From NCBI RefSeq assembly GCF_014645895.1, contig NZ_BMMP01000013.1:62001-126000 (forward strand): a stretch of DNA of 64,000 bases. Reading direction: 5' to 3'. The translations under genes were made by a program, and so were the position numbers. The notes below the pieces were generated by a model, which was not told where the DNA came from, did not search any database, and saw nothing but the letters and a program-made list of their open reading frames with translations. Positions 1-9,164 of the stretch are shown piece by piece (positions within the stretch are counted from its first letter, which is position 1; each line of letters starts with the position of its first letter). Source of the DNA: Streptomyces daqingensis. GTDB lineage: Bacteria; Actinomycetota; Actinomycetes; Streptomycetales; Streptomycetaceae.

Positions 1-945
1 TGCCCGTCCATGCCCGATTCCGGCAAGGGCGACCCCGTCTCGGAGAAGAAGGCCGAGGACGCCGTGCGGCCGGTGCTGAAGACGCTGAAGCTCCAGGACG
101 CCGAACTGGACGCGAGCGTGACGACCGGTCCGCTGCGCATGGTGACCGTGACGCCCGAGGTGGGCGGCATGCCGACGAAGGACTGGAACACCACGTTCAG
201 CGTCGGCAAGGACGGTGAGATCGTCCGCGGCCACGGAAACCTGGGCGAACTGAGCGAGGGCGCCTCGTATCCGGTGATGTCGGCGGACGAGACGCTGAAG
301 CAGCTCAACAAGCAGGGCGCCACGGGGCCGCACAGCGGCTCCGGCACGGTGCGCGAACCGGCGCCCGCCCCCAAGGCGGACGGCAAGCCGGGCAAGGGCG
401 AGGCGGAGGCCGCCAAGGGCAAGCCGCTCAAGGTGACGGACGCCGAGTTCGGGCTCGTGACGCGGTACTCGGCCGGCAAGCCGGTGCTCGTACCGTCCTG
501 GATCTACGAGTTCGAGCTGCCGGGCGGCGACCAGCAGGCCAGCGTCGCCCACCCCGCGGTCGAGCCGGAGTTCCTCAAGCCCGCCAAGCCGCAGAAGCCC
601 GGGGGCGGTTCGGACGCGGACGCGCCGGACGGTTCGGGGCAGCCCGGCAAGCCGGGCGGGAAGCCCGGCGCCGAGACCCCGTTGCAGGCCGTGAAGTCCT
701 ACGAGGTCGACGGGCGCACGGTGAAGCTGACGTTCTGGGGCGGCGTGTGCGACAAGTACACGGCGAGCGCCGAGGAGTCCGGCAAGTCGGTGAAGGTGAC
801 CGTGCGGCCGGAGAAGTCCGACCCGGACAAGGTCTGCGTGAAGATGGCCAAGCCCCAGACCGTCGAGGTCGAGCTGGAGAAGGAGCTGGACGGCCGGAAG
901 GTCGTCGACACGCAGGACGGTGAGGCCGTACCGAAGGCCCGGTGA
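1..945 (+). CDS. C-terminal part of a conserved hypothetical envelope-type protein (5' partial)
   Basis: The frame is open from base 1. The first in-frame ATG (base 10) has no room for a visible ribosome site and gives no signal peptide, so the true start probably lies before the window. The roughly 311 visible residues are rich in Lys, Glu, Gly and Pro. They include two Pro/Gly/Lys linkers (about residues 115-140 and 200-225) and a segment reading SWIYEFELPGGD. Composition and linkers suggest an extracytoplasmic protein or lipoprotein of the kind common in streptomycetes, but no catalytic motif is visible and I do not assign a function. It converges on erpA, with a strong hairpin between them. 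Confidence 0.6.
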   Translation, partial: CPSMPDSGKGDPVSEKKAEDAVRPVLKTLKLQDAELDASVTTGPLRMVTVTPEVGGMPTKDWNTTFSVGKDGEIVRGHGNLGELSEGASYPVMSADETLKQLNKQGATGPHSGSGTVREPAPAPKADGKPGKGEAEAAKGKPLKVTDAEFGLVTRYSAGKPVLVPSWIYEFELPGGDQQASVAHPAVEPEFLKPAKPQKPGGGSDADAPDGSGQPGKPGGKPGAETPLQAVKSYEVDGRTVKLTFWGGVCDKYTASAEESGKSVKVTVRPEKSDPDKVCVKMAKPQTVEVELEKELDGRKVVDTQDGEAVPKAR

Positions 946-1078
946 GGCCGGCCGGCGCGGCCCGTGGAGCCGCGAGGGTCGCCAGGCCGCGACAAAGTCG
1001 GCCGACGGACCCTTGAGAGGGCCCCCGAGGGGCAGAAGCGACGAGAACAGGACTGAGGGAGAGCGGGGGCAGGAACGA

Positions 1079-1120
1079 CGGAGGCGGCGGACCCCTGGTG
1101 GGGGGAGTCCGCCGCCTCCG
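1079..1120 (+). terminator. Strong hairpin between converging genes
   Basis: A perfect 14-base stem (CGGAGGCGGCGGAC at 1079-1092 pairing with 1107-1120) encloses a 14-base loop and is followed by TCCTTTTC. It sits between the upstream hypothetical gene and erpA on the other strand, so it may stop both transcripts. The rest of 946-1214 shows no gene. Confidence 0.85.
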
Positions 1121-1214
1121 TCCTTTTCAGTTCTGAGAACTGGAGACAGTTCAGGAACTGGAGCTCAGTTCTGGGAACCGGAGCCGGTCTGCGGCCCGGG
1201 GCCGCGGACGCCGC

Positions 1215-1568
1215 TCAGTTGAAGGAGTCACCGCAGGCGCAGGAGCCCGTGGCGTTGGGGTTGTCGATCGTGAAGCCCTGCTTCTCGATGGTGTCGACGA
1301 AGTCGATGGAGGCGCCGCCCAGGTACGGGGCGCTCATCCGGTCGGTGACGACCTTGACACCGTCGAAGTCCTTCACCACGTCGCCGTCGAGCGAGCGCTC
1401 GTCGAAGAAGAGCTGGTACCGCAGGCCGGAACAGCCACCCGGCTGGACGGCGACCCGCAGCGCCAGGTCGTCACGACCTTCCTGCTCCAGCAGGTTCTTG
1501 ACCTTCGCCGCGGCGGCGTCGGACAGAATGATGCCGTCGCTCACAGCGGTCTCGTCCGATACGGACAT
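1215..1568 (-). CDS. erpA: Iron-sulfur cluster insertion protein, HesB/ErpA family
   Basis: A-type carrier that hands Fe-S clusters to apo-enzymes in the cytoplasm. The 117-residue product has the family length. The three cluster-binding cysteines are present: one in the PGGCSGLRYQLFFDE segment near residue 46, and the C-terminal CAC pair in GSCACGDSFN. The ATG at 1568 gives the normal N-terminus. It is divergent from nadA, which encodes a [4Fe-4S] enzyme. That pairing makes sense, since quinolinate synthase is a likely client, and the shared upstream region may allow common regulation. Confidence 0.93.
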   Translation of the reverse strand: MSVSDETAVSDGIILSDAAAAKVKNLLEQEGRDDLALRVAVQPGGCSGLRYQLFFDERSLDGDVVKDFDGVKVVTDRMSAPYLGGASIDFVDTIEKQGFTIDNPNATGSCACGDSFN

Positions 1569-1753
1569 CTGCTTCTCTCCCGGGTTGTTCGGACTGCTCT
1601 GCCGCCAGCTGCAACCGGCGGCGTCCCGGATTCATTCCAGGGCTGGCACGTTCATTTTCCGTCGTTCTCGGTCCTCATGCTCCCACACGGCGGGAGCGAA
1701 CGGGAATGCGTCACATCGACGCGAACGGCATCGTCAAAGTGACGTGAAGCGGT

Positions 1754-1759
1754 TATGAT
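1754..1759 (+). promoter_or_regulatory. Candidate -10 element for nadA in an AT-rich island
   Basis: TATGAT lies in a markedly AT-rich island (about 1753-1776) inside the 247-base divergent erpA/nadA region. The matching -35 (around 1731, TCGTCA) is weak, so this is a modest promoter call. The island could also hold an operator for either gene, but I see no clear inverted repeat. Confidence 0.4.
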
Positions 1760-1815
1760 TAATAACGTCAATTAGACGAAAAGCCGCTTGCGGCGCTACA
1801 GGAAGGGTGGGGGCC

Positions 1816-3009
1816 GTGACCGCCCAGCCACTGGACGTTCAGCCGACACCGCTCGCGCTTCTGCTTCTCGGCCGCGAGTCCGACACGAGCAGCGAGCGTG
1901 GCGTCGACTGCCCGGGCGACCTGCCGGCTCCTTCTGACCCGGACCTGGTCGAGCGGGCGCGTGCCGCGAAGGCGAAGCTCGGCGAGCGGGTCTTCGTCCT
2001 CGGTCACCACTACCAGCGTGACGAGGTCATCGAGTTCGCCGACGTGACAGGCGACTCCTTCAAGCTGGCGCGCGACGCGGCGGCGCGGCCGGAGGCCGAG
2101 TACATCGTCTTCTGCGGCGTGCACTTCATGGCCGAGTCCGCCGACATCCTCACCTCCGCCGGGCAGCAGGTCGTCCTTCCGGACCTGGCCGCGGGGTGCT
2201 CCATGGCCGACATGGCGACGGCCGAGCAGGTCGCCGAGTGCTGGGACGTGCTCACCGAGGCCGGTGTCGCGGACGTCACAGTCCCCGTCTCGTACATGAA
2301 CTCCTCGGCCGACATCAAGGCGTTCACGGGCCGGCACGGCGGCACGATCTGCACGTCGTCCAACGCCCGCCGTGCGCTGGAGTGGGCCTTCGGCCAGAAG
2401 ACCGCGGGGGCGGGGGGCGGCAAGGTCCTCTTCCTGCCGGACCAGCACCTCGGACGCAACACGGCCGTCCGCGACATGGGGATGTCGCTGGAGGACTGCG
2501 TCGTCTACAACCCGCACAAGCCGAACGGCGGCCTGACCGCCCAGCAGCTGCGCGACGCGAAGATGATCCTGTGGCGCGGGCACTGCTCCGTGCACGGCCG
2601 CTTCTCGCTGGACTCGGTGCGGGAGGTACGGGACCGCGTCCCCGGCGTCAACGTCCTCGTCCACCCCGAGTGCAAGCACGAGGTCGTCGCGGCCGCCGAC
2701 TACGTCGGCTCGACGGAGTACATCATCAGGACTCTGGAGGAGGCGCCCGCCGGATCGAAGTGGGCCGTCGGCACGGAGCTCAACCTCGTCCGGCGGCTGG
2801 CGAACCGCCACGCGGACGAGGGCAAGGAGGTCGTCTTCCTCGACCGCACGGTGTGCTTCTGCTCGACCATGAACCGGATCGACCTGCCGCACCTGGTCTG
2901 GGCGCTGGAGTCGCTGGCGGACGGCAGGCTCGTCAACCGCATCCAAGTCGACGACGAGACCGAGAAGTTCGCCAAGCTCGCCCTGGAGCGGATGCTGGCA
3001 CTGCCGTAA
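1816..3009 (+). CDS. nadA: Quinolinate synthase
   Basis: Condenses iminoaspartate with dihydroxyacetone phosphate to quinolinate in de novo NAD synthesis, using a [4Fe-4S] cluster. The family signature GHHYQRDEVIEFAD is near the N-terminus. Cluster cysteines are visible in IVFCGVHFMAE, in HPECKHEV and in FLDRTVCFCSTMNRIDL. Of two GTG starts (1807, 1816), only 1816 is correctly spaced from GGAAGG at 1801-1806, giving 397 residues. nadB and nadC are not next to it here. It is followed nine bases later by an acetyltransferase and may be cotranscribed with it. Confidence 0.95.
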   Translation: MTAQPLDVQPTPLALLLLGRESDTSSERGVDCPGDLPAPSDPDLVERARAAKAKLGERVFVLGHHYQRDEVIEFADVTGDSFKLARDAAARPEAEYIVFCGVHFMAESADILTSAGQQVVLPDLAAGCSMADMATAEQVAECWDVLTEAGVADVTVPVSYMNSSADIKAFTGRHGGTICTSSNARRALEWAFGQKTAGAGGGKVLFLPDQHLGRNTAVRDMGMSLEDCVVYNPHKPNGGLTAQQLRDAKMILWRGHCSVHGRFSLDSVREVRDRVPGVNVLVHPECKHEVVAAADYVGSTEYIIRTLEEAPAGSKWAVGTELNLVRRLANRHADEGKEVVFLDRTVCFCSTMNRIDLPHLVWALESLADGRLVNRIQVDDETEKFAKLALERMLALP

Positions 3010-3018
3010 CCTGCGGCA

Positions 3019-3936
3019 ATGCTCGTGCGGCCGCTGCAGGACTCGGAGGAGGACGCCGAAGCCGTCAGACTGCTGGCCGAGGCGGCCTTCGCAGCAGAGT
3101 CCGCCGCCGGGCCCGTCCAGGCGCGGCCCGGCGGGCCGGGAGGCGGCGCGCTGCCCTCGGAACGCCCGCCGGGCGCCGGGAGTCCGGCCCGCAGCCGGGA
3201 GCGGATCCGGCATCTGGTGCGTACGGACCCGCGCGGCAGCTGGCTCGCCGCCGACGCGGACGGACGCCCGCTCGGGGCCGCGCAGTCCCTCGTACGGGAA
3301 GGCACCTGGGGACTCGCTCTGCTCGCCGTACTGCCCGGGGCCCAGGGCAGGGGCGTGGGCAGGGCACTGCTGGAGCGGACGCTGGAGTACGGCAGGGCGT
3401 GCCTCCGCGGGCTGATCTGCTGCCCCGGCCACCCCGGCGCCGCCCGCATCTACCGCGCGGCCGGCTTCGAGCTGCATCCGGCGATGCGGCTGGAGGGCAG
3501 GCTCGGCAACGCGCGGCCGGCCCGCCCGGACGGCCCGGTCGTGGCGGGATCGGCCTCCGACCGCGACCTGATGGACTCGGTCGACCGGCGGCTGCGGGGC
3601 GGGCCGCACGGCCCCGACCACGAGTTCCTGCTGCGGCACTGCCGGTTGCTCGTCGCCGACGATCTCGCCGGCAGCGGCTACTGCTACCTGCGCGAGGAGG
3701 GCCGCGTCGAGCTGCTCGCCGCGACCTCGCGCCGCCTCGCCACGCGCCTCCTCAGCGCGGCGCTGCTGAGCCTCTCCGAGGGAGCCCGGGCTGCCGTCCC
3801 CTACGTCACGGCCGAGCAGCAGTGGGCCGTCGACGTCGGCCTCGCGGCCGGGCTCAGCCCGGTGAACGCGGGCTACGTCTGCCTGCGGGGGATGCGGGCG
3901 CCCAGCCCCTACATCCCGTCGGGCGGGTTCCTGTGA
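3019..3936 (+). CDS. GNAT-family N-acetyltransferase
   Basis: Acetyl-CoA-dependent transferase of unknown substrate, 305 residues. The acetyl-CoA loop is visible as AQGRGVGRALLERTLEYGRA (about residues 111-130), followed by RIYRAAGFELHP. An Ala/Gly/Pro-rich segment (about 30-60) interrupts the N-terminal half. The C-terminal half (from about residue 170) looks like a second GNAT-like fold without its own acetyl-CoA loop. It starts nine bases after nadA and is probably in the same transcript, but nothing ties it to NAD synthesis. Confidence 0.8.
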   Translation: MLVRPLQDSEEDAEAVRLLAEAAFAAESAAGPVQARPGGPGGGALPSERPPGAGSPARSRERIRHLVRTDPRGSWLAADADGRPLGAAQSLVREGTWGLALLAVLPGAQGRGVGRALLERTLEYGRACLRGLICCPGHPGAARIYRAAGFELHPAMRLEGRLGNARPARPDGPVVAGSASDRDLMDSVDRRLRGGPHGPDHEFLLRHCRLLVADDLAGSGYCYLREEGRVELLAATSRRLATRLLSAALLSLSEGARAAVPYVTAEQQWAVDVGLAAGLSPVNAGYVCLRGMRAPSPYIPSGGFL

Positions 3937-4053
3937 GGCACGCCCCCGGGGCCGTGCCACCGGTGGCCGTGCAGCCGACCGCCGAGCAGCCGTGTACCGG
4001 TGGCGGCGCCGCGACGGGGTCCGCCGCGGCCGGTCCCAGACCGCGCGGGCGGG

Positions 4054-4761
4054 TCAACCGCCGGGCCTGACCAGCCCGTTCTCGTAGGCGGCGACGACGA
4101 GCTGGGCCCGGTCGCGGGCGCCCAGCTTCGACATCGTCCTGTTGACGTGGGTCTTCACCGTCAGCGGGCTGACGGAGAGCCGTTCGCCGATCTCGTCGTT
4201 GTTCAGCCCTCCCCCGACGAGCGTCAGCACCTCGCGCTCCCGTCCGGTCAGGGCGTCGAGCGCGTCGGCCGCCGACGCGGCCCCGTCTTCCTCCTCGCCC
4301 GCAGCGGCGGTGCTCTCGCCGTACGGGCCGCTCTGCGCGAGGAAGGTGGCGATCAGCCCCCTGGTTGCCGCCGGTGACAACAGGGCGTCGCCGTCGGCCG
4401 CCGTGCGTATCGCCGCCAGCAGCTCCTCCGGCTCGGCTCCCTTGCCGATGAAGCCCGAGGCTCCGGCGCGCAGGGCCTGCGCGACGTACTCGTCGACCTC
4501 GAACGTGGTGAGGATGACGACCTTGACGTCCTGCAGACGGGGATCGGCGGTGATGGCACGGGTGGCGGCGAGGCCGTCGCAGCCGGGCATGCGGATGTCC
4601 ATCAGGACGACGTCCGGGTGGAGCCGCCGTACGGTCTCCAGCGCCTCCGCCCCGTCCGAGGCCTCCCCCACCGCTTCCATGCCGGGGTCGGAGTCGACCA
4701 GCACCTTGAAGGCACTGCGCAGCAGCGCCTGGTCGTCGGCCAGTACGACCCGGATCGTCAT
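4054..4761 (-). CDS. NarL/LuxR-type response regulator
   Basis: A two-component transcription factor of 235 residues. The receiver domain (about 1-120) has acidic residues in LADDQ, the phosphoacceptor Asp55 in VVLMDIRMPG, and the Lys of GFIGKGAEP. A Gly/Glu/Ala linker leads to the LuxR helix-turn-helix (LTGREREVLTLVGGGLNNDE, about 167-225). Its ATG overlaps the stop of the kinase gene (ATGA), so the pair is translationally coupled and almost certainly cognate. The neighbouring pspA genes suggest an envelope-stress connection; that is inference. Confidence 0.93.
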   Translation of the reverse strand: MTIRVVLADDQALLRSAFKVLVDSDPGMEAVGEASDGAEALETVRRLHPDVVLMDIRMPGCDGLAATRAITADPRLQDVKVVILTTFEVDEYVAQALRAGASGFIGKGAEPEELLAAIRTAADGDALLSPAATRGLIATFLAQSGPYGESTAAAGEEEDGAASAADALDALTGREREVLTLVGGGLNNDEIGERLSVSPLTVKTHVNRTMSKLGARDRAQLVVAAYENGLVRPGG

Positions 4762-6254
4762 GTCGGAGTGCCTTCCTGGGGGTCTGCCGCTGTCCGGGTG
4801 CTCCGCGCGGGCTGCGGGACGTCAGGTGACCGCCCGGGCGGGGCGGACCGGGCCTCCCGCGCACCCCGGGTGCCGGGCTGGTGCGCCGGCGGGAGCGGGA
4901 GCCGTACGCGCACGCGGAAGCCGCCGTCCCCCAGCGGCCCCGTCTCGCAGCTCCCGTGCAGCGCGGCAGCGCGTTCCCGCATCCCGACGAGGCCGTGCCC
5001 ACCGCCTCCTCCGGCCTCGGACGTTCCGCCGCCCGCGACGCCCGCGGGCAGCCCGCCGGAGCCGGCGGCCCCGCCGTCGTCGGTCACGGTGACCTCGAGC
5101 GCGGACGGCGCGATGCGGATCGCCACCTCGGCGTGCGCCCCGGTGCCGACGTGCTTCTGCACGTTCGTCAGCGCCTCCTGTACGACGCGGTAGGCCGTGA
5201 GGTCCAGCGCCGAGGGCAGGTCGGGCGCGACGCCGGCCTCCGGCCGGGCGTCGGTCACGGAGACGGCGACGGAGAGTCCGGCACGGGTGAAGCCCTCGAC
5301 CAGCTCGTCCAGCACGCCGAGACCCGGGGCCGGTTCGGTCGGTGCCGGACTCTCCCCCGACTGCCGCAGCAGGCCGACCGTGGCCTGCAGCTCGTCGAGG
5401 GCGTGCCGACTCGCCTCCCGTACGTGCGCGAGAGCCTCCTTGGCCTGGTCGGGACGCTGGTCCATGACGTGCGAGGCCACCCCTGCCTGCACGTTGACGA
5501 GCGCGATGTGGTGGGCGACGACGTCGTGCAGCTCGCGGGCGATGCGCATCCGCTCCTCCGCGACCCGCCGCAGCGCCTCCTCCTCACGCGTCCGCTCCGC
5601 GCGCTCGGCCCGCTCCCGTATGGCGTCGACGAACGCCCGCCTGCTGCGCACCGCCTCCCCCGCGGCCGCCGCCAGCGCCGTCCACGCGAAGATGCCGAGG
5701 TTCTCCTGCGCGTACCAGGCCCTGCCGCCGAGCAGCATCCCCGAGGCCGTGAGCACCACGACCGTCGCCGCTCCCGCCCGGACGCCGGTGACGCGGTCCG
5801 TGCGGTCGGCGACGGTGTACAGCGCGATGATCGCCGCGACCACGATCGGAGCGCGGTGTCCGTGCGGCGCCACGTCGGCCGGCGGATCGGTGATCATGCC
5901 GAGAACGGTCGCCAGCGTCGCCGCCCCGAGTACCGGCAGGGGCGCCCGGCGCCGCAGCGTCAGCGAGGCGCAGGCCAGCGCGGCCAGCAGGACGGTGAGC
6001 GGCTCCACGTCGCGCTCGCCGAGACGCGGGCGGATCTCCGGGCCGTGCGGTGTGGCCGTGGCGGCGGCGACGATCGCCGCGAAGGCGACGAGCGCGAGCG
6101 CCGCGTCGACGGCGAAGGGGTGCGCGCGCGTCCAGCGCCGCACCTCGCACACGAGCCGCACGCCCCGGCCCTCGCCCGCCTGCGGGCCGGAGCCGGGGGC
6201 GGAGCCCGGGAGGGGCTGCGGAGCGAGGTCCGGGCCGGAGTCGTCGGCGGCCAT
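4758..6254 (-). CDS. Sensor histidine kinase (HisKA_3 type)
   Basis: Membrane kinase partner of the response regulator. The N-terminal half has about five hydrophobic segments (for example ALALVAFAAIVAAA and VVLTASGMLLGG). The dimerisation/phosphoacceptor helix carries His in IARELHDVVAHHIALVNVQ. The HATPase domain ends with GGGHGLVGMRERAAALHG. I use the ATG at 6254 (498 residues). A GTG four codons upstream (6266) is also possible. The frame stays open far upstream, but that stretch runs antisense-like through the preceding gene and reads as low-complexity Arg/Pro/Gly, so it is unlikely to be translated. Confidence 0.9.
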   Translation of the reverse strand: MAADDSGPDLAPQPLPGSAPGSGPQAGEGRGVRLVCEVRRWTRAHPFAVDAALALVAFAAIVAAATATPHGPEIRPRLGERDVEPLTVLLAALACASLTLRRRAPLPVLGAATLATVLGMITDPPADVAPHGHRAPIVVAAIIALYTVADRTDRVTGVRAGAATVVVLTASGMLLGGRAWYAQENLGIFAWTALAAAAGEAVRSRRAFVDAIRERAERAERTREEEALRRVAEERMRIARELHDVVAHHIALVNVQAGVASHVMDQRPDQAKEALAHVREASRHALDELQATVGLLRQSGESPAPTEPAPGLGVLDELVEGFTRAGLSVAVSVTDARPEAGVAPDLPSALDLTAYRVVQEALTNVQKHVGTGAHAEVAIRIAPSALEVTVTDDGGAAGSGGLPAGVAGGGTSEAGGGGGHGLVGMRERAAALHGSCETGPLGDGGFRVRVRLPLPPAHQPGTRGAREARSAPPGRSPDVPQPARSTRTAADPQEGTPT

Positions 6255-6364
6255 GTCGCGCGTCACGTCGGGAAGCGGGGGCTCCGGGCCCGCCGTCCGC
6301 ACCGGAGGCGTCCCGCCCGGTGAGGGCGGGGCGGTCCGGCTCGCGGCAGGCGGGCCCCGGTGGC

Positions 6365-6643
6365 TCAGCCCGGGATGAGGCCGTCGTCGGTGAGCATCTC
6401 CCGCACCTCTTCGAGTGACGCGTCGGGCGCGGGAAGGATCAGCTCCGAGGGCTCCAGGGAGTCGTCGGGCAGGGCGGTGCCCATCGTGCGCACCGCGTTG
6501 AGGAGCGCGCTGAGGGTGCGGCGGAAGCCCGCCTCGTCCCCGGTCTCCATCTCGGCGAGCAGTTCGTCGTCCAGCTTGTTCAGCTCGGCGAAGTGGCTGT
6601 CGTCGAGCTTCACCTGGCCTTCCCCCATGATCCGTACGATCAT
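6365..6643 (-). CDS. PspA-associated small protein (PspAA-like)
   Basis: A 92-residue acidic protein starting MIVRIMGEGQVKL, which fits the small PspA-associated family found directly downstream of actinobacterial pspA. AGGAG sits seven bases before the ATG. It probably works with PspA in maintaining the membrane under stress. It lies between pspA and the two-component genes on the same strand, with gaps of about 100 bases on each side, so a single transcript is possible. Confidence 0.8.
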   Translation of the reverse strand: MIVRIMGEGQVKLDDSHFAELNKLDDELLAEMETGDEAGFRRTLSALLNAVRTMGTALPDDSLEPSELILPAPDASLEEVREMLTDDGLIPG

Positions 6644-6747
6644 GTCGCTCTCCTTCTGGCGTGGGGCCGTAAGCCGATTCCCGATGTGACTGCTCGCCGG
6701 CGAAAGGCAAGCACCCGCGGCCGCGGTGTGCTGCCCGCCCGGAACCG

Positions 6748-7548
6748 CTACTTCTCGAACTTGGGAGTGTCCTGCGACTGCTGCCCCTGGCCCTGGCCGG
6801 AGGCGCCGCCGCTCTCGATGGCCTGCTGGTCGCCGCCGCCCGTGCCGCCGGCCAGCTCCGCCTTCATGCGCTGGAGCTCCAGCTCGACGTCCGTACCGCC
6901 GGAGAGGCGGTCCAGCTCGGCGGTGATGTCGTCCTTCGCCATGCCCGTGGGGTCGTCGAGGGCACCGGAGGCCAGCAGCTCGTCGATGGCGCCGGAGCGG
7001 GCCTGGAGCTGCGCGGTCTTGTCCTCCGCGCGCTGGACGGCCATGCCGACGTCGCCCATCTCCTCCGAGATCCCGGAGAATGCCTCACCAATGCGCGTCT
7101 GCGCCTGCGCGGCGGTGTAGGTGGCCTTGATGGTCTCCTTCTTGGTGCGGAAGGCGTCGACCTTCGCCTGCAGACGCTGCGAGGCGAGGGTGAGCTTCTC
7201 CTCCTCGCCCTGGAGCGTCTGATGCTGCGTCTCGAGGTCCGTGACCTGCTGCTGCAGGGCCGCACGGCGGGAGAGCGCCTCACGGGCCAGGTCCTCACGG
7301 CCGAGGGCGAGGGCCTTCTTGCCCTGCTCCTCCAGCTTCGAGGACTGCCCCTGCAACTGGCTCAGCTGCAGTTCCAGACGTTTGCGGGACGTCGCGACGT
7401 CGGCGACGCCCCTGCGCACCTTCTGAAGCAGCTCGAGCTGCTTCTGGTACGAGTAATCGAGCGTCTCGCGCGGATCCTCAGCCCGGTCCAGGGCTTTGTT
7501 GGCCTTCGCGCGGAAGAGCATCCCCATACGCTTCATGACACCGCTCAT
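6748..7548 (-). CDS. pspA: Phage shock protein A homologue (PspA/IM30 family)
   Basis: Peripheral membrane protein that stabilises stressed membranes; ESCRT-III-like fold. The 266-residue product starts MSGVMKRMGMLFRAKANK, an amphipathic helix, followed by long charged coiled-coil helices (about 25-215) and a Gly/Gln-rich tail. The frame continues upstream of 7548, but that segment does not resemble the family and the ATG at 7548 gives the usual N-terminus. Neither PspB/C nor the sigma54 activator PspF is nearby, as expected in actinobacteria. Confidence 0.93.
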   Translation of the reverse strand: MSGVMKRMGMLFRAKANKALDRAEDPRETLDYSYQKQLELLQKVRRGVADVATSRKRLELQLSQLQGQSSKLEEQGKKALALGREDLAREALSRRAALQQQVTDLETQHQTLQGEEEKLTLASQRLQAKVDAFRTKKETIKATYTAAQAQTRIGEAFSGISEEMGDVGMAVQRAEDKTAQLQARSGAIDELLASGALDDPTGMAKDDITAELDRLSGGTDVELELQRMKAELAGGTGGGDQQAIESGGASGQGQGQQSQDTPKFEK

Positions 7549-7813
7549 GGGCTTCGCGCGCCCCCTTCGTAACGGACTGAGCCTCAGCAGCACACCTACA
7601 AGACCCAAGACTACGGGCCCTGCTCCCATTACCGCACTGTTCGAGCGCGGATGCGCTCCTCCTGAAGGACGATCGCGGCCGCGGGCCTCCACATCAGGGA
7701 GTAGGAGAACGCGCCCGGCGCGGCCTCACCGCCGCTCACGCGGCGTGGACGTTGCCGGATCGTTCCCGACCGGGCCTGGGGAGCACCGCAGGCCGCACCG
7801 TACCCTGGGGACC

Positions 7814-8413
7814 GTGTTCCGAAGCCGTTCGAAGGAAGGGCAGGCCGCCTCCACCCCCCGGGTGACCGCTGCCGAGCCCCAGCAGACCCGTGACCCGCAG
7901 GCCCCGAAGGGCCGCCCCACGCCCAAGCGCAGCGAGGCGCAGTCGCAGCGCCGCTCGTTCGCGAAGGCCCCGGCCAACCGCAAGGAGGCCGCGAAGCGCC
8001 AGCGCGAGGAGCGCCGCGCCGCGATGGCCCGGCAGCGGCAGGCCCTGGCCGGCGGCGACGAGCGCTACCTCCCGGCGCGCGACAAGGGCCCGGTGCGGCG
8101 CTACGCCCGGGACTACGTGGACGCGCGGTGGTCCGTCGCCGAGTTCTTCCTGCCCATCGCCGTGATCATCCTCGTGCTGAGCATGATGCCGTCGCTGCAG
8201 CTGAAGAACATCTCGCTGCTGCTGTGGCTCGGCGTGATCGTGATGATCGTCGTCGATTCGATCGGCCTCGGCTTCCGCCTCAAGCGGGACCTGCGCCGGC
8301 GCTTCCCGGACGAGCACAAGCGGGGCGCCGTCGCCTACGCCCTGATGCGTACGCTCCAGCTGCGCCGCATGCGCCTGCCCAAGCCGCAGGTCGCGCGCGG
8401 CGAGAAGCCCTGA
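7814..8413 (+). CDS. DUF3043 integral membrane protein
   Basis: A 199-residue protein of unknown function that is conserved in actinobacteria. The first half is strongly basic and Gln/Ala-rich (KRQREERRAAMARQRQALAG). A conserved segment DERYLPARDKGPVRRYARDY follows, then two membrane helices (about 115-165). The GTG at 7814 (MFRSRSKEG) is the natural start. It is divergent from pspA. The stop overlaps the CTG that probably begins the next gene. Confidence 0.87.
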   Translation: MFRSRSKEGQAASTPRVTAAEPQQTRDPQAPKGRPTPKRSEAQSQRRSFAKAPANRKEAAKRQREERRAAMARQRQALAGGDERYLPARDKGPVRRYARDYVDARWSVAEFFLPIAVIILVLSMMPSLQLKNISLLLWLGVIVMIVVDSIGLGFRLKRDLRRRFPDEHKRGAVAYALMRTLQLRRMRLPKPQVARGEKP

Positions 8414-9144
8414 GCGGGCAGCTGGGCCGGATAGGGCAGCTCGGCGGGCTCGAACAACGGCTCCTGGCCCGTCAGCTCGACGAGCAGACGGACGCCGTCT
8501 TCGGATCCGGCCGCACGCTGCGGGTGCTCGACGTGGGTCTCGGCCGCGGCGTGCAGGCTCTCCGGCTCGCCCGCGCGGGACATCAGGTGACAGGGCTGGA
8601 GTCCGACCCCGACCTGCGCGGCCTGGTCGAGAAGGAGCTGGCGGACGAGCCCGACGAGATTCGCAAGCGCATCCGTCTCGTCGCGGTCGGCAGCGAGGAC
8701 ACCGGTGCCCACTTCCTGCCCGGCACGTTCGACGTCGTGCTGTGCCACGGAGAGCTGATCCAGGCCCGCGACCCGGGTACGACGCTGGCCGGCCTCGCGA
8801 GGGTCCTCGACGGGGGCGGCCTGCTGTCGCTGCTGATACGCAACGACGACGCGCTGGCCATGCACCCGGGACGCACCGGCGACTGGGACGCGGCGCAGGC
8901 CGCGCTGGACTTCCCCGAGCGGGCCGGCCGGGCCTTCCGGCTGGACACGTTCACCAGGGGGCTGGCGGGCATCGGCACGCCGCTGCGGCAGTGGTACGGC
9001 GTCGGGATATTCGGCCACGACCGCCTGCCGGAGCAGGACGAGGAGGCCGAGCGGATGCTGGCCCTCGAGGAGCGGGCGGCACGCACCGACCCGTACCGCT
9101 CGGTGGCGGCGATGCTGCACGTGTGCGGCGTACGGGGCGGCTGA
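8410..9144 (+). CDS. Class I SAM-dependent methyltransferase, probable CTG start
   Basis: A methyltransferase of unknown substrate, about 244 residues. Motif I is VLDVGLGRGVQALRLARAG, the acidic end of the second strand is LESDPDL, and motif IV is FDVVLCHGELIQ. No ATG or GTG in this frame lies near the preceding gene's end: the nearest upstream GTG is about 190 bases back, inside DUF3043, and the next downstream (8524) cuts into motif I. A CTG at 8410 overlapping the upstream TGA (CTGA) gives LSGQLGRIGQLGGLEQRLLA, the N-terminus I would expect. Function is certain only to superfamily. Confidence 0.8.
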   Translation: MSGQLGRIGQLGGLEQRLLARQLDEQTDAVFGSGRTLRVLDVGLGRGVQALRLARAGHQVTGLESDPDLRGLVEKELADEPDEIRKRIRLVAVGSEDTGAHFLPGTFDVVLCHGELIQARDPGTTLAGLARVLDGGGLLSLLIRNDDALAMHPGRTGDWDAAQAALDFPERAGRAFRLDTFTRGLAGIGTPLRQWYGVGIFGHDRLPEQDEEAERMLALEERAARTDPYRSVAAMLHVCGVRGG

Positions 9145-9164
9145 CGGACCCGGCTCGCCCTCCG

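Noticed and set aside
1768..3960. 730-codon minus-strand open frame over nadA and the acetyltransferase
   Set aside because: Antisense to two well-supported genes, no domain.
6255..6710. N-terminal extension of the histidine kinase
   Set aside because: The extension overlaps the PspA-associated gene on the same strand in another frame and is low-complexity; the ATG at 6254 fits a kinase start.
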